Assembly: GCA_021186555.1 (NCBI GenBank)
Contig: JAJKFL010000002.1
Location: 27,568,001-27,632,000 of the forward strand
DNA from: Reticulitermes speratus
Taxonomy: Eukaryota; Arthropoda; Insecta; Blattodea; Rhinotermitidae
Reading direction: 5' to 3'
Length of the DNA stretch: 64,000 bases
The notes under the pieces are model-generated. The model did no database searches. It had not been told where the DNA came from and worked only from the letters and a program-made list of their open reading frames with translations. A program made the translations under genes and the position numbers. Numbering within the stretch: the stretch's first letter is position 1; each line of letters starts with the position of its first letter. Shown piece after piece: positions 44,423 to 56,133 of this stretch.

Positions 44423-44969
44423 TACGAGTATATAAATTACCGCGAACACAGAAACAGCATAAACAGAAGGCAACGGTAAATATTACAACTCAACAGTGCT
44501 TTCTGTTACTCAAATGTAATGTCGCACTTTCGAAAATGTGCACGATAAAAAACACTCAGCCCGGTCGCTGACAAAATATCTGAAGAATACGCTAATAGGC
44601 TACCGGCAAAATAAACAAGACAGAAAGAATGGAAACTGCAAATGACAGTGTTAACATCTGCCGTGGAGCATGTAATCAGGTGCAATATTCATGTATCTAT
44701 AATAAAGACCGCGTGGACCTGTTTCAGGGAGACACCATTGCACGTCACGTAAAATTCCGTGGGTTTGTGTCATACGAATACATTGCATTTTGATTTGCAT
44801 GATAATGGTTTGACGTAACTCAATTTAAAAGAGCGTTTACAATCAGCCGCTGTAGCTGTAACCAGTACCTTGCAGGAACTGAACAGAATACACCCCCCCC
44901 CCCGCCCCCACACAATTCTTACCACTCAAATTACCAGTAAACGTTGAAGTTGGACTTGTGGGCGCAATG
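44423..44969. other. Unassigned sequence
   Basis: Apart from a C-rich run at 44892-44908 nothing was recognised. Confidence 0.4.
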
Positions 44970-45150
44970 AAAATATATGGGGGAGTGAAAGTATAACTCC
45001 ATGTATGCTTGCTCTGACCACTAGATGGAAGTGAGTAGTCAGCTTCACGCCTCGGCGGCCTTTTTACCCCTAGGAACGAGGCGCCGGCACCCATTCGATG
45101 GAAGGCTGGGTGGGCCCCATTTTGGAAAAGAAAAAATCCTTTCCCACGCC
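44970..45150 (-). mobile_element. SINE-3, body and 3' part, inverted
   Basis: Reversed it reads CTCCCGGCGTGGGAAAGGAT, TTTTCTTTTCCAAAATGGGG, CCCAGCCTTCCATCGAATGG, GCCGCCGAGGCGTGAAGCTGA and TTCCATCTAGTGGTCAGAGC. It lies head-to-head with the plus-strand SINE-3 that follows, and the pair forms a loose inverted repeat. Confidence 0.8.
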
Positions 45151-45400
45151 GGGAGACGAGGAGCTAGGACGGCGCAGTCGGTATGGTGACAGGCTAGGGG
45201 TTGGACAATCGAGCAATCGTGATTCGACTTCCGGCATTGGAAAGAGATCTTTTCGTTCTCCAAGCGTTTGTACCGGCTCCGGGACCAATTCAGAGTCCTA
45301 TTCAATTGGTACCGGCGACTACCACCTCGGGAGTACAGAGGTCGGGGTATGAAGCTGACCACCCACCTCCACCTAGTGCCCAGGTCATCCTCATGGCGCG
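45151..45400 (+). mobile_element. SINE-3 copy, head-to-head with the previous one
   Basis: AGGACGGCGCAGTCGGTATG is the A-box zone and CGTGATTCGACTTCCGG the B-box zone. Then come TACCGGCTCCGGGACCAATTC, CCTATTCAATTGGTACCGGC, GGTATGAAGCTGACCACCCA and CTCCACCTAGTGCCCAGGTC. Overlapping frames of 75-153 codons here are all SINE sequence. Confidence 0.85.
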
Positions 45401-46121
45401 CACAGCGACAACTTTACCTTTACCTTAGCTGCAGGAAACCCAGTCCACAGCCCAGTCACTACAGTAACTACGTTATCCCGGCTCTTACTCAAACAGCCGA
45501 GTTACAAAACGTAACTCGCATACATTCCGTGTTGTCCTGTGCAGCTTGCTCCTTTGCACCTGCAGTTATTCAACCACGTCACCGTTCCAAATACAAAGGT
45601 ATGCCCACAGATCTGTCCGCCTTAAAAGACGGTCCTTCTAAGAGGTCTTCATTTTCTACTATGAAAACACGTATCCATGACATAACGACTCCTTTTGCTG
45701 CGTTAACAACAAAGAGTTGCAAAAATTAGTGCATAACGTCGCCACATCCGTCTGTACGCTTATAAAATAATCCTAGGACCGATGAACGATAAGTTAGTGA
45801 CATGCCGTCTGTCGTTATACAGCAGTCGAGATGTATCGATACTTCGACCGGTATTGCAGCCTCGAAATTTGCCGACAGAAAGTTATCTCTAACTAGTACC
45901 ACCGTTTATTTCATTACACCGTCTATGAAGAATTTTCCAACTTTAAGTCGTGCACATTCAGTAAAACTTGCTTCCTCAGCGTCCCTCAAGGGGTATGATG
46001 TAAACGAATACATCAATGACATGGTTATCTGTGGAAAACAAAGCTACAGACCAGATTCATCACATTATCCCGTTGAAGTTTCAACGGCCTTCATAGTAAC
46101 TGTTAAAGTAACACCACTCGA
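45401..46121. other. Unassigned sequence; start of a chimeric open frame
   Basis: A 185-codon plus frame (45802-46359) runs from unassigned DNA into SINE-2, where it reads [20 protein letters not shown]. The upstream 110 codons have no recognisable domain, so a chimeric gene is not supported. Confidence 0.45.
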
Positions 46122-46410
46122 CGGCCGTGCTATGGCTCAGGCGGTTAGTCGCCGGTATCTCACCGCGGAGGCCGGGGTTCGATCCCAGGTCGGTCCATGT
46201 GGGATTTGTCGTGGACAAAGTGGCACTGGGACAAGTTTTACTCCGAGTACTTCGGTTTTTTCCCTGTCAATTTCATTCCACCGGTGCTCCATTAAAATGC
46301 AAAACAGAAAAAACCTCATCATCTTCATCATCTTCCTCATAGGGTTGGTTGCACAATAGTCCTTCAAGTCTGCGGTACGTCCGTAGCATCTGCTGCGGGC
46401 CCTTCAATAC
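46122..46410 (+). mobile_element. SINE-2, near full length, A/T-rich tail
   Basis: Starts ACGGCCGTGCTATGGCTCAG, with GAGGCCGGGGTTCGATCCCA as a B-box-like element, then GGTCCATGTGGGATTTGTCG, GACAAAGTGGCACTGGGACA and CATTCCACCGGTGCTCCATT. It ends TGCTGCGGGCCCTTCAATAC followed by (AATAAC/AATA)n. The tail is different from the C-tract tails at 29.2 and 31.3 kb. Confidence 0.88.
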
Positions 46411-47157
46411 AATAACAACAATAATAATAACACCACTCGACAGACAGTGTAAGTTACTCACGTTTATGTCGCTGTGCGCTCAATTAGTCACAGGCAGCAG
46501 TAGCAGCCTCGTGCAGGCTTTCCTTGTGATGTCTTCCGTCGCCGTCTCTGCTGCTGTTGCCTTTGTCCTGGCAAGACGAAGTGGAACACTTGGAGTCGCA
46601 GCAGTGACCACACAACGGACTCTCCGTCTATCTAGACTCCCTGCAAGTAACACGCACCAGTAAAATACTGATCGACCAATCAAAACTATATGGAAAACAA
46701 AACAAATGGAATACCTGGTTACAAGACAAGCTGTTTTGTTTCGTTACATTAGGAGAATCAGAATAATCCACCGAAAGCCCCGAACGTGAAACTTTAAACT
46801 TTATAGAAGTGTCTTCCTTGTACTGTGCCTGCAAACCTCACGGAAGTCATATTTCTGACAGCCACACAAATGTCGGCGTTGTCCAAACTGCATACTGCTG
46901 GTGAGTTTAACTGTTTCAGACACCAGTACCAGTATTTCTGTTTCCAAAACACGGAAGCAAGCAAATAAAATTACGAAATGATTACGTCGTACAGCTCTTT
47001 GAAAACATGATTATATGTGTCACAGACAATACCGTCAAACTATGAAATGTAGGCCTACCAACATTCGTAATTAGAATTGCATACCTTCGAACGAAATACG
47101 CTGTGGGTGATAAAAATTTGAACAAGACACGCGATGTACGCATAACGTAACATTGAG
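46411..47157. other. Unassigned sequence
   Basis: GCAGCAGTAGCAGCC and CTGCTGCTGTTGCC patches at 46490-46565 give antisense frames of 104 and 67 codons without motif. Confidence 0.4.
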
Positions 47158-47647
47158 GTGCGTTCGCATAACCACTGTTGCCGTGAAAAATCCCTAAGTA
47201 CTAAATAGTATTGGTGTGTTTTTGTATACTCGCCTTAGTAATCCGACAAGCAAATGGCATCGTTTCTGCGCCACATTACATCGTCATCTGTGGCATGTCT
47301 GGCTCTACCATATCATTCCACATTATCTCACAAACGACAAGATTAAAAAAAAATTATTAAACGTAAATGTGTGTTTTGATTTTCTCTACAGCTTTTTTCC
47401 GAAACATTTATCATTCTTAGAAGACTCCAGCGAGATATTATCATAAATGTACATAGGCCTTAATGTAAATTACCCGTAAATCTTGTCAGACTTTAACCAA
47501 ACTTGCATTTTCTCTATGGACTTTCGAAATATCCTCAAATAACGAATTTCATGAAAATCCGTCCAGTGGGAGCCGAGTTGTTGCATGCGGACGGACAGAC
47601 ATGATGACGCTAATAGTCGCTTTTCGCAATTTTGCGAACGCGCCTAG
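47158..47647 (+). mobile_element. G-element, long copy (~490 bp)
   Basis: Ends GGTGCGTTCGCATAACC and, inverted, AGGCGCGTTCGCAAAATTGC. It is collinear with 24672-25153. A conserved strip near the 3' end reads GAAATCC-type then GTCCAGTGGGAGCCGAGTTG, then GGACGGACAGACATGATGAC and CGCTTTTCGCAATTTTGCGAA. The last block is itself a small palindrome (TTCGCAATTTTGCGAA). Confidence 0.82.
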
Positions 47648-47764
47648 AAACCTGAATAAAAAAGCGCTGCTAGAAATTACACATTAGAAATATCAATTCC
47701 GTTTCTCCCTAACAGGGCAATCAACAGAAAATTAGGCCACACACCGCAAGCACGTGACATCCAT

Positions 47765-47900
47765 CTTAAAACAGGTCGTTAAGATGTAAATTGGACAGAA
47801 TGGGGTCCAGTAAAGAGGTTTCGTGATGACGGTGATGAACCTTTGAGTTCCATTATACGAAGGACGTTCTGGAAACGCTTAATAACCATACAAGGGAAAT
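47765..47900 (+). mobile_element. LINE-A 3' end, strongly decayed
   Basis: Weak traces only: TCGTTAAGATGTAAATTGGACAGAATGG (from DL...DWI..AQ) and GATGAACCTTTGAGTTCCATTATACGAAGGACG, resembling the LINE-A terminus with several changes. Confidence 0.4.
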
Positions 47901-48267
47901 CCTGTGCCATGAAGTCCATTAATTAGGGTAAATAATTAGCTCCTTAAAACCAGCTGTTGCAAACCATCTGCTGACAGACAAGGCCATCGCTAGGGCGGGG
48001 CGGACGAGGCTGCGCGTGGACAGCGCCGTATACGATATTTATTCATCTCGTGCACACCGTCACCTAAAGCACCATATAGTGGAACAAAAATAAAACAAGA
48101 ATGGTCATACGATAATGTCACGTTACGCTACTACATTCCGGCGCGCGAATGCTAGCGCTTCTTTGCATTGTTGCCGCCTGTATCAGCGGGCCACGAATAA
48201 CAACGTTGCATGTCCCCTTGATTTGTGAGATAATTGTTGCAACATCTACTTCATATGCATTGTGACT
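47901..48267. other. Unassigned, locally GC-rich sequence
   Basis: GGGGCGGACGAGGCTGCGCGTGGAC near 47995-48022 and GGCGCGCGAATGCTAGCGC near 48140 raise local GC. No features recognised. Confidence 0.4.
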
Positions 48268-48495
48268 TACAGCGGCCGAATAGAGTAGTCAGTATCGCAA
48301 CTCGCTAAGGGCTGAACGATTCGGGGTTAGAACCCCGGTGCGTGCAAGAGATTTTGTCTTCTCCACACCCGTCCAGACCGACCCTGGGGACCACACAACC
48401 TCCCGTAGAATGGAGACCAGGTCTTTCCCGGGGGAAAAGCGGACGAGGCGTGGCGTTGACCACCCACCCCCATCTAGCGCCATCTCCCCCCCCCC
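48268..48495 (+). mobile_element. SINE-3 copy
   Basis: TTACAGCGGCCGAATAGAGTAGTCAG is the head, GATTCGGGGTTAGAACCCCGG the B-box zone, followed by TTGTCTTCTCCACACCCGTCCAGACC, CCCGGGGGAAAAGCGGACG and CCCATCTAGCGCCATC. It ends in a C10 run. Confidence 0.82.
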
Positions 48496-50867
48496 CAACA
48501 TGTGCCACCACTGACATGTTACAAAGCGACAGTTACCTATACAGTAAATTAAAAGCACGTGTCTTGACTGTGCATTGCACTCATCTGCAGTGTGAAATTT
48601 GAAGTGGATCAGTGTGTTCTCGTAAACAAATGATAGTGATCTATTACTTAAAACACTTTTGGTATGTTATCTTCCCAACCGCACGATAACAATGGACAGC
48701 AGACACAGATGGCGGAAGGATAGCTCGGGTGCTGAAAAGAGACCAAAAATAGGACAAGTAATGTTCAAAACATGGTAAGTTTTACAATGCTAGAGGCTTC
48801 TTCCCGAACAGTGAAACAGCTTACGAGCTCAAGCTAACAGCCCCAAACAAGGCGGCTTCCACACAGCGTAGTAACTGAAAACTGAAAATTATTAAAAATT
48901 ATTTAAGGACAACGATGGCTCGGGAGAGGCTGGCTGAACTGGCCGTTCTATCCACTGAGAAAGAAGCAGCATCCAGCATTGACTGAAATGCTCTCATACT
49001 GGACTATGCAGGAAGAAAAACGAGCAAGGTGGGCGTCTTGCAAGCAGTGCGATCGTGGAAGTGAGTTGTACTGTCAAGGACTACGGTTCAAAAAAGAATA
49101 AACTCTTTAAAACACATACAACGTGGCTCCATTAATATTACTTCATTAACAGTGGACTTTGTGTTCACTTGCACAGATTTGGCAAGGAAGGGGCAGCTCC
49201 GGGCCTCGCATCCTTCTAGGAACGGCCCTAACTGCTCACTTTCAAGTAAAATTACTGTGGAAAATAAATTAATAAATATTTCGAATATAACATGCATACA
49301 CAAACTTGGGCGCCATTAATACTAGTACATCCATTCATAAACAAGTAACGTCCCAGGCCCACCGGCAAGTGGCCAATAATAAGCAGAAAATCTGAAAATA
49401 CTTTCCTCATGCAAAAGGAGATAGTTCAGTCTCATCACTACAAACTATTATCACAACCGAAACAACACAATACTTTCTAACCGGTACCACAGCAGACACA
49501 CAGCGGCTCAGACAAAAATTTACTGCAAATTAATTAATTTTCCCAATTCTTGTCTCCTACCTAAAACCGCCATTAGAATATGCAATAATATTACTACAAT
49601 AGAACGCATACGGTTGTATTACTGGACACTTTAAACTAATAACCCTGAAAACAGTCATAAAACTCATTATGGTTATTATTATTATATTTTACAAGCTAGC
49701 CTGACGTGTTTCGATATTAGCAACATTTTCAATTGCTTCTCAACCATCAAATATTGAGGTTCGCAAAGAACTGTTGTCGGTAAAATGTCAACATCTTATA
49801 GCCTGGTCCAGAAGTACATTTAGTAATGACTAGTTATACTTTACAAAAGCACATTATAGAGTACTATGATTCTTTCGGAGTGATTTTGTCAAACACTGTG
49901 TACGACACAGAGTACTTAACGCAGACGTAACGCTTCGATATAGAAATCATACGTTTCAAGCAAGCGACGCATGGCATAACGTATAGTTAAAGGGTCAGTG
50001 GTATCTGTCTACGTCACGAAAAGCAGGTTGCAGTTAATCCTCAAATGGTATTTGTACAGAAATGTTGATATGTTTTGGTGGTTTGTAATTATATGAATCA
50101 TTAACAACAATACTCTCTGATGCAAGTATTAAAACGAAATTAAAAAAACTATGAGGTACAGAGTGAGTCGTGGATTAACATACCCACTGAATATTCGTTA
50201 AGCTTCTTCATTGTTGCCGCTCGTGTGTGTATGTGTGAGTGTGTGTGTTGCCTGTGCCGTTCTGTTGCTGTACGCAACTACAAGACTACATTCTGAGGTC
50301 TCCGTTCTTCTGCGATGTGGCGCTGCGTCACCGGGTGATTGATGCCCCACGTTTACAGACATCGTAGTGGTCGCACCTTCAAGGATCGAGATGTCCCAGA
50401 AGACGGCAGACCTCAACTGCACCGCTACGAAAGCCTACAAACTCGCAGGAATGTATTTTACGTGTTATTTTATACGAATGTAGAGCGCAATTTCTCACTC
50501 ACAGAGAACAAACACAGACTAAAGGCGCCTGCGACGAATGTCCTGAGGAGAAGACCTGAATCTATGACAAAGGCAGTAACAGAAGGGTTAAGCAACTTCA
50601 TAACCCATGATATGAAATACATGTAGGCCCATTTCTGGAAATAAAAACTGCAAAGTGGGTCTACAGCGCAAAAGCTTTCCAATAATGTAACAAGGACTAC
50701 GTTACTCCAGGGTTGGTTAATTTGTGGGATATGTCGCCAGTCTCTACAAAAGGTTCAGTTGTCTCTGTGTTTAATTAAGGCAGACATAAAGATACGTGGA
50801 GACAGGAGTACAGCTCAATGCTGCTATACTGCCGGGATAAATGCCCCTGGTATTAATTTCACAGCAA
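48496..50867. other. Unassigned 2.4-kb stretch with a core motif
   Basis: At 49700-49743 CCTGACGTGTTTCGATATTAGCAACATTTTCAATTGCTTCTC is a core variant like the one at 33.66 kb, with no second arm. CGTGTGTGTATGTGTGAGTG at 50221-50240 is a short GT-rich patch. On the minus strand at 50390-50420 LRSAVFWDI resembles a repeat-derived peptide. No host gene supported. Confidence 0.45.
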
Positions 50868-51003
50868 ATTGGGTGGACCCAAGAGCCGGTGTGGTCGGTG
50901 TGAGGAAGACAAAAATCTCTTTCCCTTGGCAGAAATCGATTCCCGATTCCTCGGTCGTCTAGTCTGTAGCCTAGTCATTATACCAACTGAGTTATACAGG
51001 CTC
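50868..51003 (-). mobile_element. SINE-3, head half
   Basis: Reversed: GAGCCTGTATAACTCAGTTG (A-box), GACGACCGAGGAATCGGGAATCGATTTC (B-box zone), then AAGGGAAAGAGATTTTTGTCTTCC and CCGGCTCTTGGGTCC. The copy stops after that, so the 3' half is missing. Confidence 0.75.
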
Positions 51004-51545
51004 ATAAGTACCTGAAATGAAACAAAATGGTGGAACAGTCTAGAGAACATGAGAATTCTTTCTAAAAATTAATGTGAAATATATTCTTAGACTACAGAGT
51101 TCACAGCCATGTATGAAGGAAATAAATACGAATGTGAAGTGGCACGGCACTGGACAAGTAGGCCAAAACAGACAGGTACATACATAACGTGCAGCCTATC
51201 TATCCAAAACCTGCTATTACAAAAATGGCGACGCACAAACAGCAGGCCTACACTTCTGTTAGCATTTCCAGACGGTTTGCAAGATCAAGTAGGAATCAAA
51301 TAACAGAATTCACTGCTACGCAAATTACATGAAAATGTGGGAAGTTCAAAATAACAGTGTACGCATCCCCGAATATAAACCGCATTCAATACCCTAAATT
51401 ATACATGACTAATGACCGAATTTTGTCACCTAGAAATGGGATCATTTGAATGTTGTAACTGTTCTCGGTGATAAACTGGTTCTACGTAGATACACTTTAC
51501 TTCTGAATTAATTTTACTGTTTCTATTCAAATGTTCTCATAACAA
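51004..51545. other. Unassigned sequence
   Basis: Nothing recognised. Confidence 0.4.
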
Positions 51546-51830
51546 GAGCCGGGATACCGAATGGGCTACAGGCTGGACGACCGAGGAATTACAGTTCGAT
51601 TCCCGGCAGATGAAAGGGATTTTCTCTTCTCCAGAGCCCAGATCGTCTCTGGGACCGGTCCAGCCTCCTATTCAATGGATATCGAGGGGAGAGATTTTTC
51701 CGAGGATAAAGCGGCCGAGGCTTGAAGCTGACACCTCCGTATAGTTCCAAGGTTAAGAATGAGTGGACCTAACCTCCACTCCACCACATGTCTTCATTGT
51801 GCGCACAAAGATAGCTTTTTATATGAAGCT
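51546..51830 (+). mobile_element. SINE-3, best preserved copy
   Basis: ACAAGAGCCGGGATACCGAATGGGC gives an A-box, ACAGTTCGATTCCCGGC the B-box (51591-51607), then TTCTCTTCTCCAGAGCCCAG, GTCTCTGGGACCGGTCCAGC, CTATTCAATGGATATCGAGG and AAAGCGGCCGAGGCTTGAAG. The end TATAGTTCCAAGGTTAAGAA is followed by CTCCACTCCACCACATGTCTTCATTGTGCGC. This is the local reference for the family: tRNA-like head, about 250 bp. Confidence 0.88.
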
Positions 51831-52800
51831 TATTTTGATTATTAAACAGGCTACAACTTACTTCTTTTTTAATTCTTCCTATAATCCTTTAATTAGTAAA
51901 TATAATTCATTCAGAATATTGTTCAGGTTCCGTAAGTATGAGTAGTATTAAAAGAATAAGAACATTGGTGATCAGACTCTTGTAAGAATTTTATGTATCG
52001 AAATACACAAGCAAAATATCTTGTGGACACAGGAAAAGTTCGACCCACTGTTAGTAGCCTTCTTACACATGTGAACCACCCTGTTGCGAACGTAACGCTG
52101 CCAACCCTAAAACAAAATTCGAAAGGCTGTCGGCCACCAATAAGGAAAAAACGAAACCAACATTTCAGAGGATAAACGTTTTTCAGTAAAATTCTGCCGA
52201 TATATATAACTACATGAAACCTGAACCACACAACAAATCACCCGAACTTATTGCAATTTTCACGTCCAATCTGTAAAACATAACACCCAAAACCAGCAAC
52301 CACTTCCAACAAAGAACCTGTTGCTTCACAATGTACAAGAGACCAAGATTTCTCTCTTGTTTCACGTTTTTGTTCCGCCCCAAATTCTCAGCGAATTCTT
52401 CAGAGACAAAAATATCTCAAGTTGAGGCACGTCTCATAAAAATGAAGGCGCTAACGCCTGAACTTGTGGGCACTTAATTCAAAATCAATATTGTTCTCCC
52501 CGATCCCTTCCTTATCCTTCTTGAGAGCGAGAGCGGGAGGAAACTGCCTGCCAGCCTGTCGAGCCGTCTTGTTTGCGCAGCAGCTATAGATTCGCGGATG
52601 TTACAGCGTGTAAGCTGCACTCGCCACATCGAACAGTATGCAGAATACTTTGGGGCTTCAAAACATTTTAATCTGAACTGCTATAAAGCCAATTAACAGG
52701 GCGATAATTAATAACAATGAAATGGGCGGGACCTATACTACCAAAAGTAGGTTATGAGAAATGCATGCAAAATTATCTTTAATGTCTCACAGGAAAACCT
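51831..52800. other. Unassigned sequence
   Basis: A 102-codon minus frame at 51923-52231 shows no known motif. Confidence 0.4.
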
Positions 52801-52930
52801 TGGGAGACGTAGCGCAGATGGGACCTAAGGAAGTAGGGTGTGAGGATGTGGACTGGATTCATCTGGCTCAGGATATGATGCCGTAGTGTACGTCTACGGC
52901 AATGAATCCCCGGGCTTCATAGCGTGGCGT
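52801..52930 (+). mobile_element. LINE-A C-terminal/3' fragment
   Basis: ATGGGACCTAAGGAAGTAGG then GATGTGGACTGGATTCATCTGGCTCAGGATATGATG reads DLREVG...VDWIHLAQD. CGGCAATGAATCCCCGGGCTTCATAGCGTGGCG is the diverged LINE-A end. Confidence 0.7.
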
Positions 52931-53805
52931 TTCCATGATCTGTGTATTTGATACGGCGCCAATAATTATGCACTACAAGACGCCACGTGAATACTGTTTC
53001 CACGACACAAGTCACTTGTTTCCTTGTCAAATACGGCCTACAATATCGGCTAAATACCGGAAACAAGCTACGAGTGAATAAAGAGCATTCTGGAAAAAAA
53101 AAAGTCGAACCCGGGACCTTACTGATATCACTGCAACAAGCAAATCTCCTACCTGAATATAGTACCGAGCAAGAGAGAGCTGGTAGTAGCCAGTTTGCAG
53201 GCTGTCAGTTTTAGGGTTGGAACGAAACATCACTAGTTTATCTTCCAAGCGAGCACAAATCAAATTAACTGAGAAACGGCAGGCAGTCCTACGTTCATTT
53301 CTTGGCTGAATTGCCTTGGAAACGAGAAATCAACCATCAGCTACAAACAGATAAACACCGCGGTATGAAGTTACTGCCTCCTTCCCTGCACCACTCCCCT
53401 CATAAAAACGAATATTGTATAGAAACACCTGAAATACGGAGGTCAACAGCTCCAAAATCGTGGATCGCGACGCTTACAGAAAAAGTATTAACATTCGATG
53501 GTTTCGGAATCAAGAGCTAATTTACAATAAAGTTACTAAGGAGCATTACAGACACTCCGCGACTTACGAAATTTCACAGGTTACGTAATATCACACTTAC
53601 AAAATTTTTAAAGAAGCAAAACATAAATAGAAAAAAATAACACTTCTGAAAACCGCGCCGAGTTTTTCCTTGCGAAAAGGAAAGCGCAATGGGACGAAGG
53701 TGGCGGAAGAATACTGCTGGGTGATAACACGCCCGGCGGGGCGATCATGCTGCAGTCGATCAGGTTGCCCTGTGTTGGAGTTTGAATTGCAGCCGGACTC
53801 TCTCT

Positions 53806-53845
<40 letters not shown>

Positions 53846-54099
53846 GTCGACCATATGTAAACAAACTGCTGACATGCGCAAAATTCGACATGCGCCGGAC
53901 CTTCTGGCACCTAAGTATTGTGAGGAAGTGTCTGCACTTTCTTTCAGTCATGCTATAATTCCGGCTTTGGAAACTCAGATCTTCCGAATTCTCCATTTGA
54001 CAGACGAGAAGCAAATACTATTTTCTTCTTTTTCTTTTTTCTTCTTCTTCTCCTTCTATGGTGCTTCCATAGTCACCCCGATCTCACATAACTGTAACA
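52931..54099. other. Unassigned sequence with an orphan B-box and a GT tract
   Basis: AAGTCGAACCCGGGACC at 53103-53119 resembles an inverted B-box without a recognisable SINE body. Frames at 53597-54179 arise from the GT repeat and flanking sequence. A TTCTTC-rich tract lies at 54023-54056. Confidence 0.45.
53809..53842. repeat. (GT)17 microsatellite
   Basis: Uninterrupted GT run of 34 bases. Antisense frames here encode HTHTHT or CVCVCV strings that are artefacts of the repeat. Confidence 0.95.
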
Positions 54100-54151
54100 G
54101 GGCGTCCGCGATGAGAGACCGGCGACTAAGCGTCCCAACCATGGCACGGCC
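54100..54151 (-). mobile_element. SINE-2 head fragment
   Basis: Reversed: GGCCGTGCCATGGTTGGGAC then GCTTAGTCGCCGGTCTCTCA, the first 50 bases of SINE-2 only. It abuts a LINE-A tail on the opposite strand. Confidence 0.65.
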
Positions 54152-54265
54152 TAATGACGGGCACTTGTTAACACAGTAATTAACCTTCAGACTGCATAAA
54201 ATAGGGCAATTTCTTGACTACCTGCGCAATTATCAGCTTCTCAGGAGGGACGCTGCTCCTTGGAG
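54152..54265 (+). mobile_element. LINE-A 3' tail
   Basis: GTAATTAACCTTCAGACTGCATAAAATAGGGCAATTTCTTGACTACCTGCGCAATTATCAGCTTCTCAGG (54175-54244) is the LINE-A terminus. Only about 110 bases are present. Confidence 0.65.
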
Positions 54266-54500
54266 TTTATAGACAGTACGAACACTGTGAATTATCTTCG
54301 GAAGTACAGCAGCCCATTCTAAAGTGTTAGCTTTTACCTGCACTTGCCTGAAGGTACTGAGGAAAATGACGAAAATCAAGAATAATAACCAATATCTAGA
54401 CCAAGACTTATAAAAAAAACAGGCAGACAATACCCAGAGACCGTCGGGAATGCAGAAGATTGTATTGGAAGCCAGGTCCACAACAGACTGCAGCGCATCA
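54266..54500. other. Unassigned spacer
   Basis: Nothing recognised. Confidence 0.4.
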
Positions 54501-54507
54501 GGAGCAG

Positions 54508-54538
<31 letters not shown>

Positions 54539-54579
54539 AGGAGAAGCAGCAGGAGGAGGAGGAGGACAAGCAGAAGACC
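54501..54579. repeat. (GGA)n-rich microsatellite
   Basis: Purine-only stretch dominated by GGA units with a few GAA and GCA interruptions, about 79 bases. Confidence 0.85.
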
Positions 54580-55375
54580 AAGAATTAATTTAATATGAAG
54601 TAGTATTCTAAAAAGTAACTTTTTTTAATCTATGGCACTGACTGATTCATTGCGGCATTGACTAAAGTGTAAAACGTTTCGGAAGCTACCTCTACTACGG
54701 TCTTCAGGTGATTATCATTATTCGGACATTGCTATTACTAGCGATATCATAACAGCCTAATAATCAAAATGTCCGGGGTTAGTTTTCGACCGTCGCCACT
54801 AATCTTGAAATAGAATATGTGAACGTGAAGTCCAACAAGGGTTAAGATCGAGTAGGTATTTTAGTCAAGTTTCCAACAAATTTTGGCTCCGTCTCTAGAT
54901 TTATTCATCAACAGACTTACTCGATGGTGTAGGAGGCGGGAGAGATTTTAATCGAATTTCCCGGAATTGCATATTCCGTCGTCACACGTAGCATCTGGAG
55001 ATACAATAGGCCTCCTACTATCGAGAATCTCTAGTATATAAATAGAATAAAAGGGGTAAGCAAATTGTGTTCAAGTCTCGCAGTTCAGTGAAGAGATGTT
55101 TTCCACATCTGTTTGCTATACTTCCGCTCAGCAGTGCGCTGTGAGAATGCGATTACTGCTATTATGTCCTACTTCCCTTCCACCTCGAGAAGTAAGGACA
55201 ATCGCACAATTGTGTCTCAAAGTAACGATATAAAAATCTCGTTAACTGAAGCAGTCCTGCCATTTTATCTTATTTTGCGGGAGTGGGGTGAGACTACTGA
55301 GTCACTTGGTACTGTGCCCTCTGATGGGTCTATTGTACCAGCCCCTGATCACAGATTAGGCCTGAAAGAATGACA
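54580..55375. other. Unassigned sequence with a core motif
   Basis: AAAACGTTTCGGAAGCTACC...CGGTCTTCAGGTGATT at 54672-54714 is the foldback core in the reverse direction, without a clear second arm. An 86-codon plus frame at 55113-55373 shows no known domain. Confidence 0.45.
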
Positions 55376-55510
55376 ACTCGAACGTGCTAACCACAGAGCT
55401 GGCCCATAAATCTGCGTCAGTGCCACTTCATCCGCCACAAATCCCATACTGACTGAAATCAAACCGGGGTCTCGGAAGTGAGAAAACAGCGAGCAACTGT
55501 TCGAGAGATT
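55376..55510 (-). mobile_element. SINE-2, decayed head and body
   Basis: Reversed it contains TGGTTAGCA-like and GAGACCCCGGTTTGATTTCAGTCAGTATGGGATTTGTGGCGGATGAAGTGGCACTGACGCAG, recognisable as GICGGxSGT-coding SINE-2 with many changes. The 3' part is missing. Confidence 0.65.
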
Positions 55511-55671
55511 ACAAAGCCTCACCAATGCAGACGCGCTCCTCCCCACACTTACCATAACTCGCGGTGAAAGTTCGAATACTTGCAGATAAGACACCAACAC
55601 GAAAACCTTACGTCAAACGTCAAAGTATAAATTACGAAAAGTATAACGCTGCCAACAGTGACGACAGTGAA
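55511..55671. other. Unassigned spacer
   Basis: Nothing recognised. Confidence 0.35.
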
Positions 55672-55815
55672 ACTGACATAAGAAAGATGGGCCCTGTTAA
55701 TTGGAGAAAAGTAGCGCAGGATACGGATGGATGGAGAAGAGCAACTATGGAGCGCTTATCCTTCTGGAACAGTGCAGCCACAGAAGAAGAAGAAGAAGAA
55801 GAAGGAGAAGAAGAA
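55672..55815 (+). mobile_element. Probable LINE C-terminal fragment with (GAA)n tail
   Basis: Within a 126-codon frame the segment VNWRKVAQDTDGWRRATMER resembles the W..LAQDRDxWR motif that ends LINE-A-type ORF2 proteins. It is followed after 10 codons by an acidic run from a (GAA)n repeat at about 55782-55815. A 3' microsatellite tail fits a LINE end. The continuation of the frame past the repeat has no motif. Confidence 0.5.
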
Positions 55816-56133
55816 AGCAATGAAACTAGGATCACGAAAATCCTAAAAGGAACATATTCTACTGAGCAGAATCTACTTCAATCGCGCGAACGCCCACTTC
55901 AGACAAAAGCAATAGGACAGACGTCTTTAAGCGAGATTGTATAAGACATACACGAAACGTTACGTAACAGTCTTGTATCTCCTGTGATGGGAAAGCAGCC
56001 ATTTTAACTTACTTGAAAGGCGTACTTGCATTTTCTTTTAGTTTTCGGACGATACTAACGGTCCAAATGTAATACACAATAAAGGTCATACAAACGATAC
56101 CTGTACCATGCTGGAAATCACATCTCACAATCT
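55816..56133. other. Unassigned spacer
   Basis: Nothing recognised beyond the end of the open frame. Confidence 0.35.

Noticed and set aside
45802..46359. 185-codon fusion protein
   Set aside because: The C-terminal third is SINE-2 sequence and the rest has no recognisable domain.
53597..54014. His/Thr-rich or Cys/Val-rich proteins
   Set aside because: They are translations of the (GT)17 tract in different frames.
55564..55944. Acidic 126-codon protein
   Set aside because: The acidic run is a (GAA)n microsatellite following a LINE-like segment; the open frame is a by-product.
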